Part shown: positions 36,701 to 48,584 of the stretch, piece by piece
Layout: each line of letters opens with the position of its first letter
Position numbering within the stretch: position 1 is the first letter of the stretch
From: Ulota crispa
Lineage: Eukaryota > Streptophyta > Bryopsida > Orthotrichales > Orthotrichaceae
Reading direction: 5' to 3'
Length of the DNA: 64,000 nucleotides
Assembly: GCA_963920765.1 (NCBI GenBank)
Contig: OY987246.1
Span: 12,334,868 to 12,398,867 of the forward strand
Notes under the pieces: model-generated
What the model was told of the DNA's origin: nothing
Databases searched by the model: none
The model's input: only the letters and a program-made list of their open reading frames with translations
Translations under genes and position numbers: made by a program

Positions 36701-38251
36701 GTAGCCAAGAGACAGGAACCCTAAAACCCTAAAACCCTAAACCCTGTAAAAAATGTGTAAAGCAATGCAATCGACCTTCTCTGCTTAGAATTGTGTTGAC
36801 AAACCTGGATGTGCAGATGCATGTAAATAGGACGACACAATGCCCGTGGGAGAGGATACTAGAAAACCCCTCCGAAGCCGCACATTCTCGCCCATGATTG
36901 ATGCTACCTCGGTTACAGCTTCTTGCACAGTGGCCTCGCCACTCAGTTTCTCATGCTCCAGCTTCACTCTTACTGCCTGGCTCAACACAACATGTAAACC
37001 CTAAATCTTAAAACCGGAAAAATGGGTAACCCAAACCCTTGTAATCAGAGATGATAAAATCAATGGTTGCCTAAACCTTTAACCCTAAACCCTAAACCAA
37101 GTTTTCCTCCACATAACCCAACCAAATATTTTCAGTGTTATCTTGTTGGAAATCTACTGAAAAAATGCACTTCACATGAGCATCAACACCCATCCAATTT
37201 CATAATATTGAGATTATTTGCGACAAATATGATAGGTTACATAAAGAGCCAACTAGAAGTTCCTTCTACGCGATAACTTGCTCAATTTTAGGGTCAAATC
37301 ATAAGAGCAATAAACAATGCACCTTGACAAACCCATTACCCATGATTTGCTTCTCAATAGTAAGATTACACCATCCAATTTCAGATTTGCTGGCTAGGAT
37401 TTCAAAAGACGTCAATCGGGGTTTAAACCCTAAACCCTAAACCCTAAACCCTAAACCCTAAACCCTAAAACCTTAAACCCTAAACCCTAAACCTTGACAT
37501 TTGCAAACCCAAGTGGACATTCAGAAAGGATGCGCACCTCCAAAGCAGGTAGATCTACTGTGACTGCGTTCCCCGATGCATTATTTTGAGCTTGAATGCT
37601 AAGTGCTGCTCTTGCAACTCGTGTAGCCTGATGAAAAAAAAAAAACCAACTAACTCCATAAACACTCGCAAAAAGAGTATGAAAAATTGTAAAAAAAAAT
37701 CATGGAGAGCATTTCCAACTCAAAAGCTAGAAGCCAAGATACTATTCTCGAAGGCTTTGTTGAAGGAGAAGGTAAAGGTATCCACACACCAAGTGGCGAA
37801 ACATTTCATTCCGAGCTACGAAGTCTGTCTCCGAATTGATCTCTACAATGGCAGTCACTCCGTCGGCGTTACTCGCCACAGCAAGTAATCCATCGGTGGC
37901 TGTTCGACTGGTTTTCCTGCTTGCAGCTGTCAAACCCTTCTTCCGCAACTCCAACATTGCAGCTTCTGTGAAAAACAACAACAAAGCGATCGCCGTCAAA
38001 GGAATGTCGGAACGAATGAATGAATGGGGTGGTAGTAGAAGAGAGGTAAACCCACCGGCATCCCATCCACACTGCAGCAGTGCCGCCTTCACGTCTTTAA
38101 TTGGCGCCCCTGTTCGTTCGCGCAATGCCTTGATCTGCACCGCAGACTCCGAACTGAAGTTGTTGCTACGACAGGTGGGCTGGTTGAGAGCTGAGAAGAG
38201 GGAAAGCGAGCGATGATGGGGCGATGCCCGGCGTAACAGTGCGTATGCCAT
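33774..38251 (-). CDS. Elongation factor Ts, mitochondrial
   Basis: Exons, 5' to 3': 38251-38056, 37965-37790, 37627-37538, 36976-36805, 36030-35843, 34931-34806, 33869-33774. All are GT-AG and 1,044 nt give 347 aa. Residues 1-33 are rich in Arg and Ser with no acidic residue ([15 protein letters not shown]), like a mitochondrial presequence. Residues 37-78 form the UBA-like domain that contacts EF-Tu ([20 protein letters not shown]). The EF-Ts signature [10 protein letters not shown] is at 109-118. The dimer/core region carries [17 protein letters not shown], and the end is [17 protein letters not shown] then [15 protein letters not shown]-Ts exchanges GDP for GTP on EF-Tu in organellar translation. 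The stop overlaps a perfect donor (AGAG|gtgagc); plant homologues run about a dozen residues further, so the C-terminus may be longer. Introns carry MITEs and telomere-like repeats. Confidence 0.95.
33983..34733. mobile_element. Inverted-repeat element in EF-Ts intron 6, with a nested MITE
   Basis: The outer ends are 'gaggcacaatttgaaagtaa' near 33990 and a diverged complement near 34730 ('gtaatgattctctgtgcctc'). Inside is a second element, about 34059-34539, with sharper ends GGTGTCAAACCTC and GAGGTTTGACACC. Target duplications are not clear. It makes up most of the 936-bp intron. Confidence 0.55.
35119..35830. repeat. ~38-bp tandem repeat in EF-Ts intron 5, split by a MITE
   Basis: Units of the form 'taagcttgagtgccctgaag' plus 'tttcaaacagaatc' occur before 35195 and after 35748. 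The MITE at 35198-35747 sits exactly between units, so the array is older than the insertion. Confidence 0.75.
35198..35747. mobile_element. Tourist/Harbinger-like MITE in EF-Ts intron 5
   Basis: 550 bp with perfect ends GGGCCGCTTCACACTATGGC and complement. TAA flanks both sides (35195-35197 and 35748-35750), the 3-bp duplication of PIF/Harbinger elements. The interior has further diverged copies of 'gccatagtgtgaag'. Short frames inside are not genes. Confidence 0.8.
36718..36746. repeat. Telomere-like repeats (CCCTAAA) in EF-Ts intron 4
   Basis: Three to four units, two of them CCCTAAAA variants. On the transcribed strand they read TTTAGGG. Confidence 0.8.
37077..37097. repeat. Telomere-like repeats (CCCTAAA) in EF-Ts intron 3, minor block
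   Basis: Two and a half units, 'aaccctaaaccctaaacc', in the intron between 36977 and 37537. Confidence 0.75.
37424..37496. repeat. Telomere-like array (CCCTAAA)n in EF-Ts intron 3, main block
   Basis: About ten units, mostly perfect CCCTAAA, with one CCCTAAAACCTTAAA variant. It lies about 40 bp before exon 3 in genome coordinates, which is just after the donor of that exon (37537) on the transcribed strand. The motif is the Arabidopsis-type telomere unit, but both sides are ordinary gene sequence, so this is interstitial. Confidence 0.92.
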
Positions 38252-38670
38252 TTGAACGAGCAAGTGCTCGGTCTCTGATTAAGTTAATCCCTTGCAAAAA
38301 TGGTTCGTGTGATTGATCCTTCTCGATCGCTTGGCGGTGGAATTGAAGACGGCGAGGAATTGGAATGGAAATGAAGGAGGTGCAGGAGAATCGACATGTG
38401 AGAGCAGCAGGTTTCGTGAAGCCTGGCCTGGACGACGACGACGACGACGACGACGCAGGTGGTGGTGGTGGTGGTGCTGCTTTGCAATGCGGAACGCCGT
38501 CGCCGTCGTCGCTGTAGCTGGTGCCGCCGCCGTCGCCGTCGTCCAAGGTCGTGGGAACCAGCCTCTCTCACTGACTTTTTTCGCTTTTCCAGTTAATTTA
38601 ATTTTAACGATGCTGCTTGTAACACTTATTATTTCTTGCCCACTATTTGTAAGAAACTTATGTAGGGTAT
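38252..38670 (-). promoter_or_regulatory. 5' leader and promoter region of EF-Ts
   Basis: GC-rich block with trinucleotide runs: (GAC)n at about 38429-38454, then (GGT)n. Open frames across it on both strands (for example 38313-38693 and 38166-38571) are products of these runs. The start is set at ATG 38251 because an earlier in-frame TTG is not a plausible plant start. Confidence 0.45.
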
Positions 38671-38689
38671 ATTCACACTTGGTAGGATA

Positions 38690-39065
38690 TTAGCAATATG
38701 AACGAAGTCTAAAGGTGTATCCAAATTCATCTAATTTTTCTTCACTAACATCAAGTGTGAACATATCTTTATATGTATTGATACCCTTAGTTTTTCAAAA
38801 ATTGCACAAATGCACTTGGACTGTAATTTTTAGGCATTTGCTCTATTATGCATGTCACTTCCTTCTCTCTTTGTGCACAAGTTACTTCTTTTTTGTTTTA
38901 TTGCATTCCTTGCATTTGACATTGGTCATAAAAGAAGTAGCTTGCACAACAAAAAAAATGCCTTAAATAATGGTGCAACTATATTTGTGCAATTTCTGAA
39001 AAATTAAGGGTATCCATACAAATATGGCAAACCGCAGGGGTATCCATAAAATTTTCCTAAAATCA
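38690..39065. mobile_element. MITE of the 'ggtatccat-aaattttcct' family, copy 1
   Basis: The right end 'ggggtatccataaaattttc' and the core 'ttaggcatttgctctattat' / 'gcatgtcacttccttctctc' match copies at 40515-40822 and about 48114-48412. The left end is degraded. Confidence 0.5.
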
Positions 39066-39209
39066 ATTATGAAGAAATTGTATTACTCTTTTAATTGATT
39101 TTGCGGCCCTCATATTGCTGTTTTTACCAACAAACCAAACCAATGTACCAAATAAAATTTTAAATGCTTTGGGGAGAGCACATAGCAAGAAGAACGGTGG
39201 TAGAAATTA

Positions 39210-39773
39210 GGGAAAATATCAAAAATACCCCTCAATTCTTTCAAAATATCAAATATACCTCTATATTATTTGAAATATCAAAAATACCCTTGGTTTTGTG
39301 TAGTAATATCAATTATACCTCTAGTTCTTGGGACCCTCAATTATTATGAAACATTAAATATACCGTTGCATTATTTGAATTATAAAAATATTTCCTAACT
39401 CTCTTGTGCATCTTTTTGCAAGTTTTTGTAAGTACTTGGATGATAATGGAAAGTACAAAAATTAGATGTAAGTTAAAAGCAAGCTAAATCTTGGAAGCAA
39501 GCTCTTTAAGTTCTAAATAGGGTGTTTGCATGTAAGTCCATTGTGGTCAAAGCCATTGAATTGAATACATAGTAATTTTTGTTGTCATTTTAATATTAAA
39601 AAAAATTATTGTAAAGAGGCACAAAAACTAGGGGTATTATTGATATTCTCAAAGATCATTAGGGGTATAATTGATATTATTGCACAAATCCAAGGGTATT
39701 TTTGATATTTCAAATAATATAGGGGTATATTTGATATTTTGAAAGAATTGAGGGGTATTTTTGATATTTTCCC
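39210..39773. mobile_element. Mutator-like MITE with 9-bp target duplication
   Basis: 564 bp with long inverted arms starting GGGAAAATATCAAAAATACC. Perfect 9-bp direct duplication TAGAAATTA at 39201-39209 and 39774-39782. The arms are made of repeating 'aatatcaaaaatacccct'-type units. No coding capacity. Confidence 0.88.
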
Positions 39774-39782
39774 TAGAAATTA

Positions 39783-40514
39783 TGCAAAGAGTAACTCTTG
39801 CCTACAAGGCTTTGTTGTTAAAAAGCAAATACTATTCACTAAAAAGCATTACATATTTGTTTGAGAGGAATATTTCCAAAGAATTTTTCCATTTCAAAGT
39901 AGATGAAATTGTTATGTTGCTCCATAATCTTGAGATGGCGTTGCTACAATTTTTTATGGATGTATGCATATTTTTGGATGAATTACTAATATTTTATTTG
40001 TTTTCTACATGTTTCACCTAAGTTTGTAAATGTAAGTTGCTTTGCTATTTCATCGAAGATGGAAATGCGTAGTACCTAAGAATATGAATAAAAATGTCAG
40101 TTTACCATTTCTTTTTATATTACTTTAAAAAAAGTCAGTTTTAAAATGCCAAGTTTTCATCCACCAAGAGTTTTCATGAATTTTAGTTGATTTGCATCCA
40201 CTTATGATAATAAAATGATGTTATTAGCTACTACTCTAGCTACACTATAATAGAATAGTGAAATTCAAATAACAGAATTGTAGTTATTACACTATTTTCA
40301 ACGTTGTTGTTGAAATTCTTCTTATACAATATAAAATCCCATCCAACATTGATGGACTTGCATAGCAAAAGTTGCCCTTTTTATTAAAGACATGATAAAG
40401 TTCTTGAAACGGTATTTCGAATACGATCAAACAATGAACCGTGAAGCCTGCCTAGTTGAAAATTAAGGGTTCATTGTATATTCTATTACCTGCTGGCCAT
40501 GATAGTTGAAACAA
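39783..40514. other. Intergenic, no gene seen
   Basis: AT-rich. The plus-strand frame at 39761-40021 begins inside the MITE end and shows no family features. Confidence 0.5.
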
Positions 40515-40822
40515 AGGAAAATTTGATGGACACCCCTGAAGTTGCAACATTATACAGATGCCCTTCGTTTTTCAGAAACTGCACATTGCTCAAACACCCT
40601 TGGACCATGATTTTCAGGCATTTATTTTGGATGTGCGTGCCACTTTTTTCATGACCAATGTTGAAGCAAGGAGTGCATGCGGAATGGAAAAGAAGCAGCA
40701 TGCAAGTGGCATGCACAGGTGCATGAAAATTATGATCCAAGGGTATTTATACACTTTCTGAAAATACCAAAGGCAAAGTGTATAAATATCGCAAACTTCA
40801 AAGGTATCCATCAAATTTTCCT
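40515..40822. mobile_element. MITE of the 'ggtatccat-aaattttcct' family, copy 2, 9-bp target duplication
   Basis: 308 bp, ends AGGAAAATTTGATGGACACC and complement. Perfect 9-bp duplication TTGAAACAA at 40506-40514 and 40823-40831. The duplication length points to the Mutator superfamily. Confidence 0.85.
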
Positions 40823-40831
40823 TTGAAACAA

Positions 40832-41745
40832 TAAGTGACACATGGCGTTACTTACCTGATCAACAGCTAGAAAAAGTAAGCTTAGACATGTCAACAAGGA
40901 GAAGTGTCTAATCTGCTGTAAACTTCCAGCATAAAGAAACAAACTCAAGTTTGCCACGTGGACTTGAGGTCAAGCAATCAAGATATCCCAAAAGTGACTT
41001 TCATAATTATATCAACTGGCTAAAAACACCGCTAAATATGCTAAGGTTTCAAATATAACACTGATATCGACATTCTTTGTAGCTATAAAGAAACTCTAAT
41101 GTAAACTATAAAAAATTTAGGGTTTAGGATAACATTGATCTAAGGTTTTCAACGTTCACAAATTCCCACACAAATGACGAATTCCACCATCGAAAGCTTG
41201 CATTCCAAACCAAGCATGAAGAAACCATGCGCTTGAGATCACCTTCCTTGACTAGCAACCACCCAAGCAAACAACTCTAGCAAACACACAAACCTATCAA
41301 GACAACGACAAGATCCTCAAGCAACAAAAAAATGCATTACCTGCAAACATGACAACAAAGCACAACCTAAACAATTTCCGCAAAAACCTGTAAAAAACGC
41401 CTGCCACATCTGATGATAAGAGCAAGTCAATGTAAACCCACCACATAAGAGTGGTCCTTGCAACACTCAAACTCGGCTCCATATGATGCAAAGCATTCAA
41501 AGAAAAACAGGGTGTATGAATGTGGAAGAGGGGGTTACCAAAAGCAGTTTCAAAAGAGGAAAATCAAAACGATGGCCGATTCAAAAACAGGCCACCTTGG
41601 AAGGGGCGACAAGTACAACCAATCTACAATATATGACAATTACACCTAAAAAAACTGAGTAACCCGGATAATCAATGCCCAGCTTAGATAAAAAATAATA
41701 ATGTTGAGAAAGGGAGTATACACCTGAAAATTGCAAAGTTTATAT
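40832..41745. other. 3' flank of SQD1
   Basis: Should contain the 3' UTR of the minus-strand SQD1 gene. No other gene, and no repeat that recurs elsewhere in the window. Confidence 0.45.
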
Positions 41746-43567
<1,822 letters not shown>

Positions 43568-43877
43568 TTAACCCTTTAGAGACCAGCAAACCATATTTTG
43601 GTTTGGGAGAGTAGTTTTTGGCCTATACAGTAAAATTGCTTAACAATTTGGAAAATGATCTTGACAAACGCTTCTGATCACAAGAATTTTGCATCCAATC
43701 GAAGAAACAACAATGGAATCAAATATGTGAGTTGATAAATAATGGTGTTTACACATCATGACCTCAAAATACGTATCCATATTTAGTCAAAGATAGATCA
43801 AAGCAACAACACAATACATCAAACATCCAAGAAGAATGCCACATTTCAATTGTGCAATCTTAAGAAACTTCAAATTG

Positions 43878-45208
43878 CAAAGGACCATTGTTTGTTGGGA
43901 ATTGATATGTGTACCACACCCTTTCAATTACTATACCACACCCTAGAGTAAATTTTAGATTTCTACCATCAAAAAGCTAAATTTGAGAATTTGGTATTTA
44001 GATTTGGACTTGAGACCATGCTTTAATCTAGAACTATAAGAAAAAGTTGCAATTCAACAACACCAAATGAGAAAGTTTAGTTAGGGAGAAAAATGTTACT
44101 TTTACTTTTGTTTGTAAAAAAGATAAGCTTTTTCATTAGGTTTGTTGAATTGCAATTTTTTGTGGTTCTAGACTAAATCATGGTCTCTAAGTCCAAATTT
44201 GAATTCCAAATTCTCAAATTCAGCTTTTTGATGGTAGAAATCTAAAATTTACTTTGGGGGTGTGGTACGGTAATTAAAAGGGTGTGGTACACATATCAAT
44301 TCCCTTGTTTGTTTGGGGGACAAATGGGATTTTGGGCATGTACCTATGGCTAAACTACTTTGCGTGATTTTTTGAAACTTTTAATGAAGGTGAGGAATTC
44401 AAAGATCTATGTGGGAATGTAGTTGTTTCTTCATTCCAACATTTATTGAAGAAGTTATGCATGAAAATCTAGAAAAAGATACTCCCCGGGCAGCCAAAAA
44501 CTTCTTTAAAATTTTCTTTTTTTTCAAATAAAATTTTGAAATAGGTTTTTTAGACTTATATAGACGTGGGGAGCTTTGAATCATTCAATTCTAATAGATT
44601 AGATGAAAGTTATAAGGAATTTCTGTTTATGGATAGTTCTAGATTCTCTACTCTAAAAAAAACTTTGAGGTCCTTTATTTTACTCAATTTTCATTATTTT
44701 GGAATAAAAACAAAACCAAACAATGTAGATTGTTTATCTCAACATTATAACAATTGGGATTTCCATTTTTCATTTTAAGAATTAAATTCTTAACAATTTC
44801 TTGTTTTGACTCATTCTCTACTTCTTTTTACTTACTATTTTTTCCCATGTGTTGTATAGTTCCAATTGATTTGAAAATTCTCCCACACATACCTAACTAG
44901 GTCTTCTACATGGGAAAAATAAACCTCAACTTTGTGTAGAGTAATTTTTTTGCTCTAAGAGTGGTCAAAGCCTTCTGAAATTTCTAGGTAGCAACAAAAA
45001 AAAATTCTGCATATTAGATGTAAGTATCTCACTCGATTTTGTGTAGATTAAGGTGATTTTTTTACTACGTGTACCTCTTGTAGTCTATTGTAAGATCTTA
45101 CGATTGAATTCTTGTAAATTAATTTTTTTCTTACCATTGTACTTGCTTCCCCAAAAGTAGCAGTTTTCTATGTTTTTCACAAAAAAAATGGCTTGGTCCT
45201 TTAGGGGT
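43878..45208. mobile_element. TTAA-type TIR element, family A, copy 2 (nested)
   Basis: Homologous to 24176-25140 in the same orientation, ending GGTCCTTTAGGGG next to TTAA (45209-45212 region). The right arm of the host foldback has an uninterrupted site (near 47787, 'cttaagcaatttg'), showing insertion at a TTAA. The left TTAACCCC end has been lost. Confidence 0.72.
43897..44304. mobile_element. Mutator-like foldback MITE, copy 2
   Basis: 408 bp, same family as 2599-3009. Perfect 9-bp target duplication TTGTTTGTT at 43888-43896 and 44305-44313. It sits inside the family A element. Confidence 0.9.
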
Positions 45209-45794
45209 TAAGGAATACGCTTGTATTGTTTCTCTATATGGTAGTAGTACAATTGTAGAATTTGAGAATCCATTGAAAAGAATCTATCTTTTTATATTAA
45301 AAAAATCATCCTACATTTAAAGCCAATTCTTGATTGCTCTCACTGATCGGATTTTTCGTAACAATTTTCAAATTTTTTGTAGAACCGTTTTAGGTAGCAA
45401 AAAAAATGGGATTTTTTACCCTTTTTGTCCACTTAGGTACACCTTGTGATTGTTGTTTTTGTCTATTTTGGGTGAAACTAGTCTTGTTGGAAAGGTGGGA
45501 AACCGTGCTTTCTAGAAATGTAAGGCTCTTCTCAACCAAAGCTTGCATGAAGTGTTAACATTCAAAACCACACAAGCATGAAAAACTAGAGATTTTCCTT
45601 ATATGGCTCACTCAATCATTATAATATTTCACTTCCAACGATAGATCTAGCTGAAATTTTGATATATTACAACTAACAAGGTGTCCTTTACATTTGTACA
45701 GTTGGATTATTCAAATTGGGTCCATATTTGATTCAAATGCACATTTAGTTTTGTTGCCCCGGTTTCTAGTGGATTTTGGGAAAATGGGTGTGGC

Positions 45795-45866
45795 CTTAAC
45801 CCTTTAACCCTTTAACCCTTTAACCCTTTAACCCTTTAACCCTTTAACCCTTTAACCCTTTAACCC
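45795..45866. repeat. Octamer array (AACCCTTT)n, left arm
   Basis: About nine copies of AACCCTTT lead directly into a TTAACCCCTAAAGG family A end. The complementary array is at about 47135-47206 in the right arm. It looks like an expanded terminal motif of a TTAA-type element and not a telomere repeat (period 8, not 7). Confidence 0.88.
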
Positions 45867-46360
45867 CTAAAGGACCACTTGTCCCTACGGGAGACAAATG
45901 GGATTTTTGGGCATGTACTTATGGCTAAACTACTTTGTGTAATTTTTTGAAACTTTTATGGAAGATGGGAAATTCAAAGATCTGTGTGGGCATCTAATTT
46001 TTACCTCATTCCAAAATTTACTGAAGAAGTTAAAAATGAATTTGTAAGAATTTTAGTTCGGCGGGCAGCTCCATCTTTTTTTTAAATTGAATTTTTTTAA
46101 AATAAAAATTTGAGGATGGTTCTTTAGATTTACATATATGTTGGAAGCTTTGATTCATTCAATTCTAATTTGTGAGATAAAAGTTATGAGAAATTTTTTT
46201 TTGTGTGGAATGCAAACTAAAATCTCTCACAACTTTTATCTCACAAATTAGAATTTAATGAATCAAAGCTTCCGACATATACGTAAATCTAAAGAACTAT
46301 CCTCAAATTTTTATTTTAAAAAATTCAATTTAAAAAAAAGATGGAGCTGCCCGCCGAACT

Positions 46361-46560
46361 NNNNNNNNNNNNNNNNNNNNNNNNNNNNNNNNNNNNNNNN
46401 NNNNNNNNNNNNNNNNNNNNNNNNNNNNNNNNNNNNNNNNNNNNNNNNNNNNNNNNNNNNNNNNNNNNNNNNNNNNNNNNNNNNNNNNNNNNNNNNNNNN
46501 NNNNNNNNNNNNNNNNNNNNNNNNNNNNNNNNNNNNNNNNNNNNNNNNNNNNNNNNNNNN
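46361..46560. other. Assembly gap, 200 N
   Basis: Exactly 200 N inside the foldback. The 385 bp before it (45976-46360) and the 386 bp after it (46561-46946) are the same sequence apart from one A in a homopolymer run. Open frames reported across the N are meaningless. Confidence 0.98.
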
Positions 46561-47134
46561 AAAGATCTGTGTGGGCATCTAATTTTTACCTCATTCCAAA
46601 ATTTACTGAAGAAGTTAAAAATGAATTTGTAAGAATTTTAGTTCGGCGGGCAGCTCCATCTTTTTTTTAAATTGAATTTTTTTAAAATAAAAATTTGAGG
46701 ATGGTTCTTTAGATTTACATATATGTTGGAAGCTTTGATTCATTCAATTCTAATTTGTGAGATAAAAGTTATGAGAAATTTTTTTTTGTGTGGAATGCAA
46801 ACTAAAATCTCTCACAACTTTTATCTCACAAATTAGAATTTAATGAATCAAAGCTTCCGACATATACGTAAATCTAAAGAACTATCCTCAAATTTTTATT
46901 TTAAAAAAATTCAATTTAAAAAAAAGATGGAGCTGCCCGCCGAACTAAAATTCTTACAAATTCATTTTTAACTTCTTCAGTAAATTTTGGAATGAGGTAA
47001 AAATTAGATGCCCACACAGATCTTTGAATTTCCCATCTTCCATAAAAGTTTCAAAAAATTACACAAAGTAGTTTAGCCATAAGTACATGCCCAAAAATCC
47101 CATTTGTCTCCCGTAGGGACAAGTGGTCCTTTAG

Positions 47135-47206
47135 GGGTTAAAGGGTTAAAGGGTTAAAGGGTTAAAGGGTTAAAGGGTTAAAGGGTTAAAGGGTTAAAGG
47201 GTTAAG
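47135..47206. repeat. Octamer array (AAAGGGTT)n, right arm
   Basis: Complement of the array at 45795-45866, again beside a TTTAGGGGTTAA family A end. Confidence 0.88.
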
Positions 47207-48113
47207 GCCACACCCATTTTCCCAAAATCCACTAGAAACCGGGGCAACAAAACTAAATGTGCATTTGAATCAAATATGGACCCAATTTGAATAATCCAAC
47301 TGTACAAATGTAAAGGACACCTTGTTAGTTGTAATATATCAAAATTTCAGCTAGATCTATCGTTGGAAGTGAAATATTATAATGATTGAGTGAGCCATAT
47401 AAGGAAAATCTCTAGTTTTTCATGCTTGTGTGGTTTTGAATGTTAACACTTCATGCAAGCTTTGGTTGAGAAGAGCCTTACATTTCTAGAAAGCACGGTT
47501 TCCCACCTTTCCAACAAGACTAGTTTCACCCAAAATAGACAAAAACAACAATCACAAGGTGTACCTAAGTGGACAAAAAGGGTAAAAAATCCCATTTTTT
47601 TGCTACCCTAAAATGATTCTACAAAAAATTTGAAAATTGTTATGGAAAATCCGATTAGTGAGAGCAATCAAGAATTGGCTTTAAATGTAGGATGATTTTT
47701 TTTAAAATAAATTGATAGCATCATTTCAATGGATTCTCAAATACAACAATTGTACTACTACCATATAGAGAAACAATACAAGTGTATCCCTTAAGCAATT
47801 TGAATTTTTTAAAGATTGCACAATTGAAATTTGGCATTCTTCTTGGATGGTTGATATATTGTATTATTGCTTTGATCCATCTTTGACCAAATATGGATAC
47901 GTATTTTGAGGCCATGATGTATGAAGACCATTATTTATGAACTCCCATATCCAATTCCATTGTCGCTTTTTGGGTTGGATGCAAAGTTCTTGTGATCACA
48001 AGCATTCTTCAAGGTCATTTTCCAAATTGTTGAGCAATTTTACTATATAGGCCAAAAACTACTCTCTTGAACCAAAATATGGTTCGAGTGGTCTCTAAAG
48101 GGTTAAAATTCAA

Positions 48114-48412
48114 AGGGAAAATTTCATGGATACCCCTTAAGTTTGTAGTATTTTCACAAATACCCAGTATCACAACTACCCTTGGACCAAAATAATTAGG
48201 CGTTTGTTTGTTTGTGCATGTCACTTCCTTCTCTCTTTATGCACACACTACTTCTTTCTTCTTATGCATGCGCACAAAAGCAAAAGGGAAGTGGCATGCA
48301 CAACAAAATAAACACGTAATTTTTTTGGTCCAAGAGTACTTGTGATATTTCTAAAAAAGTACAGATATCTATGAAAATATTGCAAACTTTAGGGATATCC
48401 ATGAAATTTTCC
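48114..48412. mobile_element. MITE of the 'ggtatccat-aaattttcct' family, copy 3
   Basis: About 300 bp with ends 'gggaaaatttcatggatacc' and 'ggatatccatgaaattttcc'. The core 'gcatgtcacttccttctctc' is shared with 38690-39065. It lies directly outside the foldback. No clear target duplication. Confidence 0.65.
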
Positions 48413-48493
48413 TTTTTAATTTAATGGCCGGGGGACTAAAATTGTTCCCTTTGGCATTTAGTAAGGATTAAAAAGTAGAAAAAGAAAAACTAT

Positions 48494-48584
48494 TGGAGCT
48501 GCCAAGAGTTGGACCCGGAACCTTGTCTCCGAGAAGACTTGGAGTACATTCACTTTGAATTTTGGAGGTTAGCGCCATAGCCCC
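48494..48584 (-). repeat. tRNA-like unit, copy 2
   Basis: On the minus strand it reads GGGGCTATGGCGCTAACC ... GGTTCCGGGTCCAACTC ... GGCAGCTCC-A, then a T-rich tail. Same build as 30925-31005 but with a mutated T loop, so not a functional tRNA. Confidence 0.55.

Larger units (their letters stand above)
43572..48102. mobile_element. Large foldback element with TTAA flanks, nested and split by a gap
   Basis: The ends are CCCTTTAGAGACCAGC and the complement GGTCTCTAAAGGG, next to TTAA on each side (43568-43571 and 48103-48106). The left arm is 43572-43877 plus 45209-46200; the right arm is about 46820-48102. The left arm is interrupted by a family A element (43878-45208), which itself holds a Mutator-like MITE (43897-44304). 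By eye the inner ~770 bp of the two arms are nearly identical and the outer parts are clearly diverged. No transposase frame is visible. The centre is affected by the gap at 46361-46560. Confidence 0.72.

Noticed and set aside
37424-37496. A real chromosome end
   Set aside because: The CCCTAAA array is flanked on both sides by EF-Ts exons, so it is interstitial.
38166-38693. Poly-Arg, poly-Val, poly-Pro and poly-Ser frames upstream of EF-Ts
   Set aside because: They come from (GAC)n and (GGT)n runs read in different frames.
46258-46670. Open frames of 82-124 aa
   Set aside because: They run through the 200-N gap.
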